From the NCBI GenBank assembly GCA_028751875.1, contig CM054138.1, forward strand, positions 37,794,144-37,858,143: a stretch of 64,000 bases of DNA, read 5' to 3'. Origin of the DNA: Rapana venosa. Lineage: Eukaryota; Mollusca; Gastropoda; Neogastropoda; Muricidae. The notes beneath the pieces are model-generated. The model saw only the letters and a list, made by a program, of their open reading frames with translations. It was not told the origin of the DNA and ran no database searches. Both the position numbers and the translations under genes were made by a program. The first letter of the stretch is position 1, and each line of letters starts with the position of its first letter. Positions 30,322 to 41,292 of the stretch are shown in pieces.

Positions 30322-31603
30322 GTGTTTTGTGTGCGAGTGTTTTTGCATGCGTATACGCATGTGTGCGTGGACGCGTGTGCATGTGGGTGTGGGTGTGGAT
30401 CCACGTGGAAATAGAACAGTTTGACCAAAATCTGAACGCACTTGTTTATGTGGGGAGGCGGTTGGTGGCTGGGTCCCCTGGTCACATGCTATTGTTTGCT
30501 TCGAAAGCTGGGAGCCACTCTGTCGATACACGTTGCTTTATCTCCCTTGTTGACCTTCGCTGATTTTTTATTCCCGCTTTGTGTAAAATGTTTTTGTGCA
30601 TTAAAATGCTTGCGATTTTTTTTCTATTTCTATTGTGACATTTCCTTCTTGTTGAAATATTTTGCATTTCGTGGTTTTTTCAAATGGTTTAGTTGTTTAC
30701 CTATTATTTTATTTAGTGAGACGAAGAGCAATTTCATACCATTTGTTTATGCTGGTCCTTGACACATTCCTGTTTTTTGTACTGCTGCTTAGTGCCATTC
30801 AAGAATGGAAGTAGATGTAGGTATGTATCGTGCAAGGATTGGCATGCATTACTCTAAAGCCTTGGCCAAAATAAGAAAACTAGCTTTTCTTGATGGATCT
30901 CTGATCCTACAATTTCTGCTATTGTCATGCCTTCGCCATACCTGTAGCACAAATTGTCGGTGTTTGCTCACTTTCTTGCTTTCGCTGATGATCACAAAAG
31001 TAATTCAACAAACAGCTCTGTTCCTACTGACCACACAGATTGGTTCATTTATAACGACAGGGGATATAGAGGTTCAGTCTCCACTCAGTGGTTGCGCTTA
31101 CATTGTTCTTGTGCGGAGATGTAGAAGTTAACCCAGGACCCACTCCTACAACTGATTAAAAAATTGTGCACATAAATGCAAGAAGCATTAGAAATAAGAT
31201 TCAACTGATACAATTAGAATACAACAATATCGATATAATTACAGTATCTGAAACGTGGCTTTCTGAAACGGACCACAACAGTTCAATTCACCTGACCAAT
31301 TTTCATCCACCAGTCAGGTGTGACAGACCGCATGACCCACATGGTGGAGTAGCTATTTATGTTAGAAATAATTTATATTGTAAAGCTCGGCCTGATTTGC
31401 ACGTTAGCGATTTGGAAGCGGTGTGGATCGAAACAAAACTAGATCAGACGGGTATATTAATCGGATCTTTCTATCGTCCACCCAACTCGAGGGGTGATTA
31501 CTGGAATCTAATAGAAAAGAGCATTGATGATGTTAATAACACTTTACTCAAATTCTTGTCGGCTTTAACACAAATATCCTACATTTACCGTCACCCTATT
31601 TAG
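29848..31603 (+). pseudogene. LINE-I copy 1: 5' UTR, 2A-like peptide and start of the APE endonuclease
   Basis: About 1.25 kb of non-coding 5' region with a GA tract at 30,286-30,316 leads to a short open stretch. It encodes VVALTLFLCGDVEVNPGP, with DVEVNPGP at 31,118-31,141, the consensus of ribosome-skipping 2A-like peptides. Five codons later comes TAA (31,157-31,159). The same frame then continues with HINARSIRNKI, IITVSETWLSETD, DPHGGVAIYVRNNLY, DLEAVWIETK and GSFYRPPNS: the first half of an APE-type endonuclease. 2A-like leaders are established in some APE-type LINEs of sea urchins, molluscs and other animals. The reading turns into smeared sequence after 31,603, so the reverse transcriptase is not readable. 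Confidence 0.88.
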
Positions 31604-31604
31604 T

Positions 31605-33385
31605 TGACCTTTAAAACCGGACACCCCTCAAAAAAAAATTTGGGGAACATAAATAAAAAACATTTTGTTTTCTGAATAAAATTAATTCCCCCCCCTAAAA
31701 TTCAGTTTAAAATTGGCTTTCAAAAAGGAAAAAAAAGTGCCTTTCCCTTTTGGAAATTTTAAAAAAAACCACCGTTCGGTTTAAACCCGAAAATTATTAA
31801 AATTTAGGTTAAAAAAAATTTTTGAAAACTGGTTGTTTGGAAGGTTTGGGACGAAAGGGTTTTAATCGAAAAAAACTAGATCAGGGAGGGTTTAAAAAGG
31901 TTTTCGGGGGTTAACCCAAATGATTTCGGAAAAAAAAAAGGGCTTGAAAAAAACCCCACAAACTAAATTTTGGGTTTTTAAAACCCCTAAAATTTGGCAA
32001 AAAGGGGGGGGGGGAATTTGGAAAATTGTTTCGCAAAAAAAATTTAAATAATAACAAACCAAACCATTTTTTTTTAACCACACATTGTTTAGTCAAGGAA
32101 ATTTTTCCAATATTTTTTCCAAAATTTCCCTTGTCCACTTGGAAAATTTAAATAAAACCCCCGTTTCCTTTTCTTAAAGGTAAAAAAAAAATTTTTGGGT
32201 TCGTTTTGGGAAGTTGGGGAAAATTTATTTTTAACCTTTTGGATGAAAAAGGTGGTTTGATTTTTTTTCAAATTCTTTAAAAGCCCAAATTTTTCCAATT
32301 GGAAACAAAATCAATAAAATTAAACGAATGAAAGTTTAAAACCCCTTTTGGAAAAAGGATTTCTGAAAAAATTTTTTTAAAAAAAAAGAAAAAAGGAATT
32401 TTGTAACAATTATCCTTTTATTGTTTCCCCTTGGGTTAATTTTAAGGAAAAATTTTTTCAAAAGTTTTTCTTTTCCCTTTTATCTAAAAAACTTTCCCCT
32501 TTCTTCCTTTTTCCCAAAAGGTTTAAACGGAATTTTTTTTGGGGCCCAGCTTCTTGAATTAAAATGTCTTTGTTCCTGGGGTTTTAAAATAAACCCGTGG
32601 TTTTTGGGATTTATTCAAAAAACCGTTTCCCCTTTTTTTTAAAATGGCACAATTTTAATGAAAAAGGGAAAAAATTTGTATTTAAAATTTGGGGAAAAAT
32701 GGTTTTTTTGAAAAAAACTTTCAATAAAAACCCTTTTAAGGGCTTTATTTTTAAAAAAAAGGTTATTTTATCAATTTTAAAACCCAAATTTTTCCTTTCC
32801 CAATCGGGGACCCCGGGGTCTTTGGGTCATTCTTTTTATTTTTTAACTGTTTTTTTGGGGAAACAAAAGGGGTTTTTTTAAATAAAAAGCTTTGCCGTGC
32901 GGACTTGCTTGCTTTTGGTAAAAAAAAAATTTTGGGGGAAAAACCTTTTTTACACTTTAAAAAAATTTGATTTTGGGAAAAAGTTTTTAAAAAATGTCCT
33001 TTTTCGGGGACCAGCTTTATATTTTTTTTTTTATAACATGATTTTAACCCTTTTTTGATTACCCCCCTTTGGTACTACTTTTTGCTTTTAACATAAACAT
33101 TGGGGAAAACTTTTTCCGGTTTAGGTCGGGGAAAAAATGGGAAAAGCACAAGCAGGTTTTGAATTCTTTAATTTTTTGGCCCAAAAGATTTTATTTTTCT
33201 GTTTAAAAAAAAGTTTTAATCCCTTTTATAAATTTTAAGGAAAATTAAAGGGCACAAATTTTACAATTTGGGCCCTTAAACAAATTTTTGGGGAAAAAAA
33301 CTAAAAAACCCAAATTTAAAGGGAAAAAAGGAAGGACCCCATAACTTTTAATAGGGAACCCCCACCCCCCCCCTTTTTACCACAT
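31605..33385 (+). other. Smeared repeat of the LINE-I 2A/endonuclease region, then unreadable
   Basis: From 31,610 the sequence tracks 31,125 onward again, but with bases replaced by neighbours. GTTGACC and ACACCCCTCAAAAAAAAATT parallel the GTTAACCC and ACTCCTACAACTG parts. AACATAAATAAAAAACATT parallels CACATAAATGCAAGAAGCATT. AAAACTAGATCAG (about 31,873) is identical to 31,436. Beyond about 31,950 nothing can be aligned by eye. Confidence 0.55.
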
Positions 33386-33389
33386 TTTG

Positions 33390-33608
33390 GGGCGGCCCCC
33401 CAATCTCCTCTCCCTCGTGCTTTACCTTCCCGACCTCAATGGGGCAGGTCCCCTTTTTACAGCTGGGGGGGAAACGGGGGGGAATGTACTAAAGGCCAAG
33501 GCGGGGAAAAACCGGTCAAAAAACCCAAGTGGAAACCCCACGCTCGACGTTGTTTAATTTTTGGCGGGGGGAAAGCGGTGCCCCCGGACCACTGAGCTAT
33601 CCGCCCCC
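33390..33608 (-). mobile_element. SINE-B copy 2 (degraded)
   Basis: On the minus strand: GCGGATAGCTCAGTGGTCC head, then AACAACGTCGAGCGTGGGG and CACTTGGGTTTTTTGACCGG in the 5S-like part. Traces of the body follow (CTGCCCCATTGAGGTCGGG, AGCACGAGGGAGAGGAG). It lies in smeared sequence. The partial loss of the GGATGGGTGACC block may be sequencing damage. Confidence 0.75.
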
Positions 33609-34654
33609 TGACAATGTACCGTCATTTTATACCCCCTCTTTTGGGGGATTCCCCAAAATTTGAAATTAAAAATTAATAAAATAAAAATTAAAAATTTTAA
33701 TAATTTAGGGATTTTTATATTTGTGGGACAACTGTACCAAACACAGCCCAAAACACAGTGGGAAAAGTTGTGGCACAATCACAAAAAAATTCTCCCAAGA
33801 GTTGGTTTCTTACTTTTTACTCGTCAATATCACAAAAGGGTTAAAAATGGAAAATGATTTAGGCCCCCACAAATTAAATTTGGGATCTTTTTCCCCGCAC
33901 AAGTAAAAAAGAAAAACCCCTTACCATAAAAGGGCCCCCCTTTAAATTCCTTTACTACGGTATTGTGGAACTTTTTTCCGATTGTTTTTAAAAATGGTCA
34001 TTCTTTAAGTCGCTCAAACGATTTTTATCTAAAAACGATCCCGTTGACCTTTGTTTTTTTTATCATGGTGAAAGGAAAAAAGAGTATTGCATTTGTCGAC
34101 TTTGGGACTGGGAATAAGGTGATTTAAAATATGTTTCAGCCCATAAGAAAAACGATTCATCAATGTCCCTGTGGAAACGCGCAAGAGACGCCAAAACCTA
34201 TTTGCTGTTTTTCCCCTTTACTTTAACCTAGTCGTGCCTACAAAAATTGCCTCCTTCCCCCCGAATAGTTCATTTTCAATTCTTTTATCGGGGCCCATCC
34301 TAAATTTAAGTTTGAAACCAAAAAATTTTTTTTCGTTGAATTTGTCCATCAGTTTTTTCCTGTTTTCAAAAAGTTTTTTGTTATATTTCTTGTCGGGGGG
34401 GCCCTATTTGGGGTTGTCATTCAGGCTGGGGGTTTATTTAAATTTTTAATAGGTACTTAGTTTTTTGCTCTCCACTGACGTATGTGTGATTTGTTGAAAA
34501 AAAGAAAAGGAAAACGAAAAATTTTTTGCAATGTTTTGCGGGAATAGTACCGATTTTTTTAAATTAATTGTCCTTTATGTAAATTATACCCTTGTTTTTA
34601 ATTTCAAATAAGAGATTCTTGGCCTTGGGTGTTTTTTCCAAAAAATTGCTCTCT
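33609..34654. other. Smeared, no feature
   Basis: Homopolymer-stepped sequence. The 92-codon plus frame at 34,171 has no recognised domain. Confidence 0.4.
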
Positions 34655-34745
34655 TCTCCCTCTCTCTCTTCTCTCCTCTCTCTCTCTTCTTCTCTCTCTC
34701 TTCTCTCTCTTCCCCTCTCTCTCTCTCTTCTTCTCTCTCTCTTTT
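34655..34745. repeat. CT microsatellite
   Basis: About 90 bases of CT repeat with TT interruptions. Confidence 0.9.
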
Positions 34746-34964
34746 CCCCTTTTGGGTTTTTCCCAAATTAGATTATTTTGTTTGTTTATAGGTCTTTTTT
34801 TATTTAAAAAATTGTTATTTTTTCTTTGTGTTTTTTTTTTGCTTTTTTCTTACATTTAGCAAGTTTGCAATTGAAAAAAAGTTTGTTGTTGTTGGTTTAC
34901 TTTTTGCAGCTGCAGCCGTTTTTTTTGTTCATGTTAGTCTTTTTTATTTATTTATTTTTTCCCT

Positions 34965-35055
34965 TTTTATTCGAGGGATAATGGAATAAGCCCTCATGGC
35001 TTTTTTTTTAAACTTTCCCGTGTGTATGCGGTTTTGTACATTTTGTTTAATTGAA
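34965..35055 (-). mobile_element. SINE-A 3' fragment
   Basis: TTTTATTCGAGGGATAATGG, AATAAGCCCTCATGGC, then GTGTATGCGGTTTTGTACAT. This is the reversed SINE-A tail and adjoining body, smeared. Confidence 0.7.
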
Positions 35056-35059
35056 GGGG

Positions 35060-37055
35060 CCCCCTTGGGGCTACAAGTTTTTTGTTGCTATGATTCCCAA
35101 AATTTCTTTTTTTTTTTCCCAATTTTTTATAAACATTTCTGAATAAAAATTATTTAAAAAACCCCTTTGAGATATTTTGTACGGTTTAAAAAACATTTAT
35201 CTTTTTAGCTTTATTCCAGTGAAAAAGGGGGTACAAAAACTGAAAAACATGAAACTATACCCGCGCAAGCAAACATATATAAAAATTTAAACACTCATAT
35301 TTCCTCCCCCCGCATGCACACATGTTTTTGTAGTGGGTTTTGAGGGGGTTTTTTGTTGTCGTGGGGGGTTAACTTATAATATACAGTCACTCCTGGATCA
35401 CTTCAGCCTCTCCCAGAAAGTATCATTCTTGGTAAATTTTTTCTTCCATTTTGATAAGCAGTTTTTCTTCTTTTTGTCAAAAGTCTTTCTCTTTCTTGGC
35501 AAAGAACACTCTTTCTCAGTGGGAAAAGAAAACCAAAGGACGATCAGGTTTTAAATTTTTTAATGGGTAATTTCCGATGTTTCCCCGAAATTTATCACAT
35601 CTTTTTGAACTAATTTCTGTTTATTCCACTGTTCTTTTCTCTTTAAAAATTTGCAAAGCCTATCGAAAGAAAAGAGATTTTCAAAATTTCCTTCACAAGC
35701 TTCTTTAAAGTCTATCACAAACTCTGAAAAAACAAAAACAAATACAAATTTGTTTTCGCCAAAAGCCCTTTTGGGCTTGCATGACCGGGTTTCCCTTTTG
35801 ATAGGCCTGTGCGCCATGGTACACTTATGACTCCCGGTCGCAAAGCGCAAAAGAAAGGGAATAGGCGGGAGTGGCCGGGAAAAACAAAAACGGAAAAATT
35901 TAAAAAGCAGGTCTTTCGAAAACAAAATCAAATCTTTAAAATTTTTCTGAAAAAAAAAAGATTTCTCTTCTAAATTCTTTTAGGCCCCCCCTATGAAAAC
36001 CTTTTTTTTCCCCCATATTTTCTCTTCTTGGGGCTGTGCCCCTTTCCCTCCACAACCCCTCCCCGAAATTCCTTTATTTTTTCTGCATTCTTTTCTGAAA
36101 AGGGCCATAAAAAAATTTGCTCCAAAAATGGTTTTGGGCCCTTTCCAGCCCGCGTTCCTGATCCCCCTTTTTTTGGCCTCCTCTCTTTTTTTTTTATCCG
36201 AAAAGTGAGAAAGAAAAACTTGACAATTTTTTGAAAGAAATGACTATTAAAAACCCTGTGTTTTGATCCCATACCTGCCCTTTTCTTTTCACAAAAGTGC
36301 CTACACAACTTATACTCGTTTTACGAAAAAAAGTTTAAATCCTCTCCTTTTTTCAGGAAATATTCCATTTAGCTCTCAAACTGCTATTGTACACAAAAAA
36401 GCAAAGGCTTTACCCCCAAAAATTCTGAAGAATTTATTTCTAAGGTTTGTTGGGAAAAATTTGTTCTCAAAAAGCTCACATCAACCCTTTTATCCCAAAA
36501 ATCTTTTTCTCTGGGCCATCGCGTCCCCAGCCTGAAGCCACCCCAGTAAACACTTTAAACACGCTTTACCGCTTTTGACTCAGGGGAAAAACTCCCCCTC
36601 TCACTCTACTCACTTTTTCAGAGCCCTTCGATACTATGGGCCACTAAAAAATTTTTCTCTCCCGTCCCTTTTAAAAAATGTTCGGTGTTACTGGCAAAGC
36701 CCCTCCCTGGTTTAATTCATACCTTATGGGGTTTTCCGGGCAGTTGCAATAAAAAAGATTTTTAAACAATTTCCTGCCAAAATGGAAAAACAAAAGTCCC
36801 CCAGGGATCGTTCTAAAGGCCCGGGTTTTTTTCACTTTTTTCACTGCCCCCCCTGGGCAAATAAAATAAATCGTAAACAAAAAAAACCCCTTATTTTTTC
36901 GCGATGACCTCTGATTAAAGCAGTGTTTATTATTATTTTAAATTTTATTATTTTTTTTATTTTTTTTTATTATTTTTTATTTCTATTTTTATTTTTTTCT
37001 TATTTTTTTTATTATTTTTAATATATACAGAAACACTTTAAAGTATGTAAACGCA
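35060..37055. other. Smeared, no feature
   Basis: Homopolymer-stepped sequence ending in an A/T-rich run (36,930-37,030). No feature supported. Confidence 0.45.
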
Positions 37056-37560
37056 CGCGCGCGCGCGCGCACACCTACATACATAATTCCCTCCATTAAA
37101 TACCCAAACCCTACATACGACAGACAGTTTACATTCAGAAGATTTTCATACATAAACTTACATTCATAAATACAGAAAAGAATCATAAAATTCCTTTCAT
37201 AATAATTTCTACTTTTTTAAATACATTCATTTCATACCCTACTACACACAAACCATAAAATACAAACATACATAATACAACATATTTTCCCTACATACAT
37301 TTCATACATACATACATACCCTACATACTCCCTACATACAAACATACAACATACATACCCTTCATTCATTTCTTAAAATTTCTAAAATACATACATCCAT
37401 ACAATTCCCTACAACTTTCACAATTTCTACTTTAAAAGCATGCCTCCATCCCTTTCCAAACCCTACGTCCAATTTTTCCCTTCCCCCCACCACCAACCCC
37501 CATCCCTCCATACAACATACATAAATAAATACATACATCATCATACATAACCGACAGAAA
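37045..37560. repeat. GC patch and imperfect ACAT array
   Basis: A CGCG run at about 37,052-37,070, then scattered ACAT units with CCCT interruptions to about 37,560. A minus-strand frame here is repeat-derived. Confidence 0.8.
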
Positions 37561-37989
37561 ACAGACAGGGAAAACAGCAAGGGCAGACCGAAAACAGAAA
37601 AAAAAGACAGGAAAAAACCCGAAATATTAAATTTCCCGTAGTTGGGGCGACCGTTGGGAAAGGAATTTAACAACCAGTTTCCTCCCTTCCCCTTTTTTGT
37701 TTTGCCCCTTTTCGGGTTTTTTTTTGAGTTCTTGGGGGCCGTCCAAATTCCCCCCTGATGTTTTTTCCCCCCAACTTTCCTTTTTTTTTCCTCCTGTAAA
37801 TGTTAATTGCCCGCTTGTGTGTGCCCGGACCCCAAGTGTTGTGCCTTTTACAGTGCGTTTTGGTATCTTTTGGTAAATTTATTTGCGCTTTAGAAATGCT
37901 CATTATCATTGTTGTTGTTGTTGTTATTATTATGTGCTGTGTGTGCATGTGTATAAATGCGCATGGTATGAAAGCGCATTGAGTCATTG

Positions 37990-38037
37990 CTTTGAGAAAT
38001 GTGCTATATAAATGCTATTCATTATTATTATTATTAT
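37990..38037 (+). mobile_element. LINE-H-type 3' end fragment
   Basis: GCTTTGAGAAATGTGCTATA, TAAATGCTATTC and ATT units: the same 3' end type as at 29,404 and 40,008. Confidence 0.65.
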
Positions 38038-38646
38038 TCCTCCTTGGACAGTGCCTTGTAAAACTGTCTTCGCAAGTCCTTTGGATCTTGTGACATACCC
38101 ATACCATTTAAGTTTACGCTTTTTCACGATCGTTAGAAGGTTCTCATAGGGTCCAATGGTTTGCTGGATTCTGTTATGCACGTTTTCATTGCTTATGTGG
38201 TCTTTGTAGGAGATGCCAAGGAGTCTCCGAAAGCATCTCATCTCCCCCCCGCCTGTTCTCTTCTCTCCAAATCTGCAGTCAGGGTCCATGATTCACAGGC
38301 ATACAAAAAATATGGATATGACAAGGGAGCGCATTAGTCTGATCTTGGAGATAAGTGAGATATTTTTATCTTTCCAGATGGTGTTTAGTTTTGACAGTGC
38401 TGTTATTGTCTGTGCAGTCCTGCATACTACTTCTGGATTGGATCCCTGGTCTGATACAATGGCTCCCAGGTACTTGAAGCTTTGAACTGTTTCCAGCTTC
38501 TGGTCATTAACCCTGATATCAGTGCTAATGCCGTTGGTGTTATTAGTCATCAGTTTGGTCTTCTCTTGGAGGCCTTATTCAGGTGTTCTGTTAGGCTGGC
38601 AAGCTCTTTTTCTGATCCTGCTATTCCATCAATGTCATCTGCGAAG
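38038..38646 (-). pseudogene. LINE-E C-terminal half, from FADD onward
   Basis: Minus strand: FADDIDGIAGSEKELA starting at 38,645 (FADD 38,645-38,634), SLTEHLNKAS, KLMTNNTNGIS, a FKYLGAIVSDQG block and a degraded SWTL region. EMRCFRRLLGISYKDHISN (about 38,240), IGPYENLLTIVKKRKLKWYG and GLAKTVLQGTVQGG (38,050) follow. These are the palm, thumb and C-terminus of a reverse transcriptase of the same broad group as LINE-B. A frame change near 38,290 interrupts it. The upstream RT part lies at 39,600-39,880, beyond an ACAT array. Confidence 0.82.
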
Positions 38647-38755
38647 CATACATACATACATCATACATACATACATACATACATACATACATACATACAT
38701 ACATACATTATACACTACACTACATACATACACACACACACACACACCACACACA

Positions 38756-38788
<33 letters not shown>

Positions 38789-39410
38789 CATACATACATA
38801 CATACATACATACATACATACATACATACATACATACAAAACACGCACACACACACCACACACACAACTCACACACACCCCACAACACACACACACACAC
38901 ACACACACACCACACACAGACATACAATATAACATACAGACTTACATACATACACTACATACATACATACATAACAATACATACATACATACATACAAAT
39001 CATAATACATACATTACACAATACATAAAATACACACATACACAACACACACATACACACATACATACATAATACATACATACATACATACATACATACT
39101 TTCATGCATGAATACATACATACATACATACATACATACATACATACATACATACATACATACATACATACATACATACATACATACATACATACATACA
39201 TACATACATACATACATACATACATACATCATCATACATACATACATACATCATAGATACATACATACATACATACACACCACACACACCACCACACACA
39301 CACACACACATACACACACACACATACGCACATACATACATACATACTTTACATACATACATAACATACATACATACATATACATTACATCCATACATAC
39401 ATACAATACA

Positions 39411-39471
<61 letters not shown>

Positions 39472-39514
39472 ACATACACATACATACATACATACATACA
39501 TACATCATACATAC

Positions 39515-39545
<31 letters not shown>

Positions 39546-39546
39546 C
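38647..39546. repeat. ACAT/CA microsatellite inside LINE-E
   Basis: About 900 bases of ACAT units with CA tracts. It begins one base past the FADD codons of LINE-E and ends before the rest of the reverse transcriptase. Open frames over it on both strands are repeat translations. Confidence 0.95.
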
Positions 39547-39599
39547 GTACAATCGTAAAATCTCACCTATCTCGGTATTAGCCGCTGTCCCCAATGATA

Positions 39600-39880
39600 A
39601 TGACAATGATCATCCTCCTCCAATTACTCCCTCTTTGCTGGCTTTGCTGACTTCATGGTTTTCTCATGCCACTTTTTGGTTGCCCCATTTGATAGCGCTC
39701 TTTTGGTCTTCATAAAGTGAGGAAACTAGGAAAAGCCCATAATATGCTTTGTGTTAAAAAGATGCTGGTGAATCACACTGTTAAAAGCTTTGCTGTTGTC
39801 TATGAAAGTGATAAAATGTCTTCATTCGTGCTTTTCACGTTTGCAATGATGTATACCCAGAGACAAACGAAAATGCAAGT
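39600..39880 (-). pseudogene. LINE-E reverse transcriptase, upstream part
   Basis: Minus-strand frames give FITFIDNSKAFNSVIHQHLF (about 39,810-39,770), HIMGFS and LYEDQKSAIKWGNQKVA (39,700), matching the F-V-D-F-x-K-A-F-D-S-V-x-H and LY-x-x-Q segments of LINE reverse transcriptases. With 38,038-38,646 it makes one element split by the ACAT array. Confidence 0.72.
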
Positions 39881-40007
39881 CTTGTGATACAGTATCACAT
39901 TTGGCTTGATGGTTGTATATTATATGATAATTTACGAAATAACCATTTATCGAGTGTTAGAAATAAACAAATGAATAACAAGGAAAACGTGAGTTATAAG
40001 GACTCTG

Positions 40008-40008
40008 T

Positions 40009-40060
<52 letters not shown>

Positions 40061-40207
40061 AATAATAAAATTAATAATAATAATAATAATAATAATATGG
40101 AATTCGTATAGTGCTCAATCTTGTAAAGCAAATAAATCAAAACGCTTGAATTCAAATAATTCATGCGCATGCAACCGTTCACAAATGAGATCAACAGATT
40201 ATACATT

Positions 40208-40249
<42 letters not shown>

Positions 40250-40690
40250 AAAGCAAGGCGATGGAGATGGACACGGCTGATGTGACGTGAGGTGTAAGGA
40301 GGTGTAAGGATAAATAAGTGGATTTCAAAAGGTCAAATGAAGGAGTCTGGCGAAGGAAGAGAGGGAGGCATTCCAGATAGATGAACCAGAAATAGTGAAG
40401 AACAACGGCCGGACACCGGATTGTTTGAACCTGGGCGTTTGTAAAGCACATGATAACTGCAACAGAATGGGAGGAACAAGAAGGCGTGTATAGGTGAAGA
40501 CAGTCACAGAGATAGGAAGGTGCAGTCTTGTGGAAAAAACTTGTAAAAAGAGGTGACAGGCAACCAGTGAAGAGATCGCAAGAGGGGTGATGCGTTCTCA
40601 TTTTTCTTTCTTTCTTTGTCGAGCTACAGAATTTTGTATATGTTGAAAAGGTGATCAAGTGTGGAGTGTGAAACAATGACAAAAATTAAC
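40008..40690 (-). pseudogene. LINE-H: C-terminal RT region, 3' UTR and ATT/ATC tail
   Basis: Minus-strand pieces: SPLLRSLHWLPVTS (about 40,570), TPRFKQSGVRPLFF and SGSSIWNASLSS (40,430-40,370), then LLHLTF. This matches the LHWLPV ... GxRxFSxxxPxxWNSLP end of many animal CR1/L2/Rex-type proteins. The 3' UTR has a GA/CT tract (40,209-40,247), then GCTTTACAAGATTGAGCAC and ATACGAATTCCATATT, and ends in ATT followed by ATC triplets (40,010-40,100). Confidence 0.78.
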
Positions 40691-40783
40691 AACTGATGCA
40701 TCTTAAAATAAAAAGCACTCCTCAAAGTAAAAGAATTAAGAAAGAAAGACAGAAACGAAGCCCAGAGAAGTTAAAGAATTTTA

Positions 40784-41283
40784 NNNNNNNNNNNNNNNNN
40801 NNNNNNNNNNNNNNNNNNNNNNNNNNNNNNNNNNNNNNNNNNNNNNNNNNNNNNNNNNNNNNNNNNNNNNNNNNNNNNNNNNNNNNNNNNNNNNNNNNNN
40901 NNNNNNNNNNNNNNNNNNNNNNNNNNNNNNNNNNNNNNNNNNNNNNNNNNNNNNNNNNNNNNNNNNNNNNNNNNNNNNNNNNNNNNNNNNNNNNNNNNNN
41001 NNNNNNNNNNNNNNNNNNNNNNNNNNNNNNNNNNNNNNNNNNNNNNNNNNNNNNNNNNNNNNNNNNNNNNNNNNNNNNNNNNNNNNNNNNNNNNNNNNNN
41101 NNNNNNNNNNNNNNNNNNNNNNNNNNNNNNNNNNNNNNNNNNNNNNNNNNNNNNNNNNNNNNNNNNNNNNNNNNNNNNNNNNNNNNNNNNNNNNNNNNNN
41201 NNNNNNNNNNNNNNNNNNNNNNNNNNNNNNNNNNNNNNNNNNNNNNNNNNNNNNNNNNNNNNNNNNNNNNNNNNNNNNNNNNN
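40784..41283. other. Assembly gap of 500 N
   Basis: Exactly 500 unknown bases, the usual size of an arbitrary scaffolding gap. The coding exon to its right may continue into it. Confidence 0.99.
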
Positions 41284-41292
41284 TGTGGGTCG

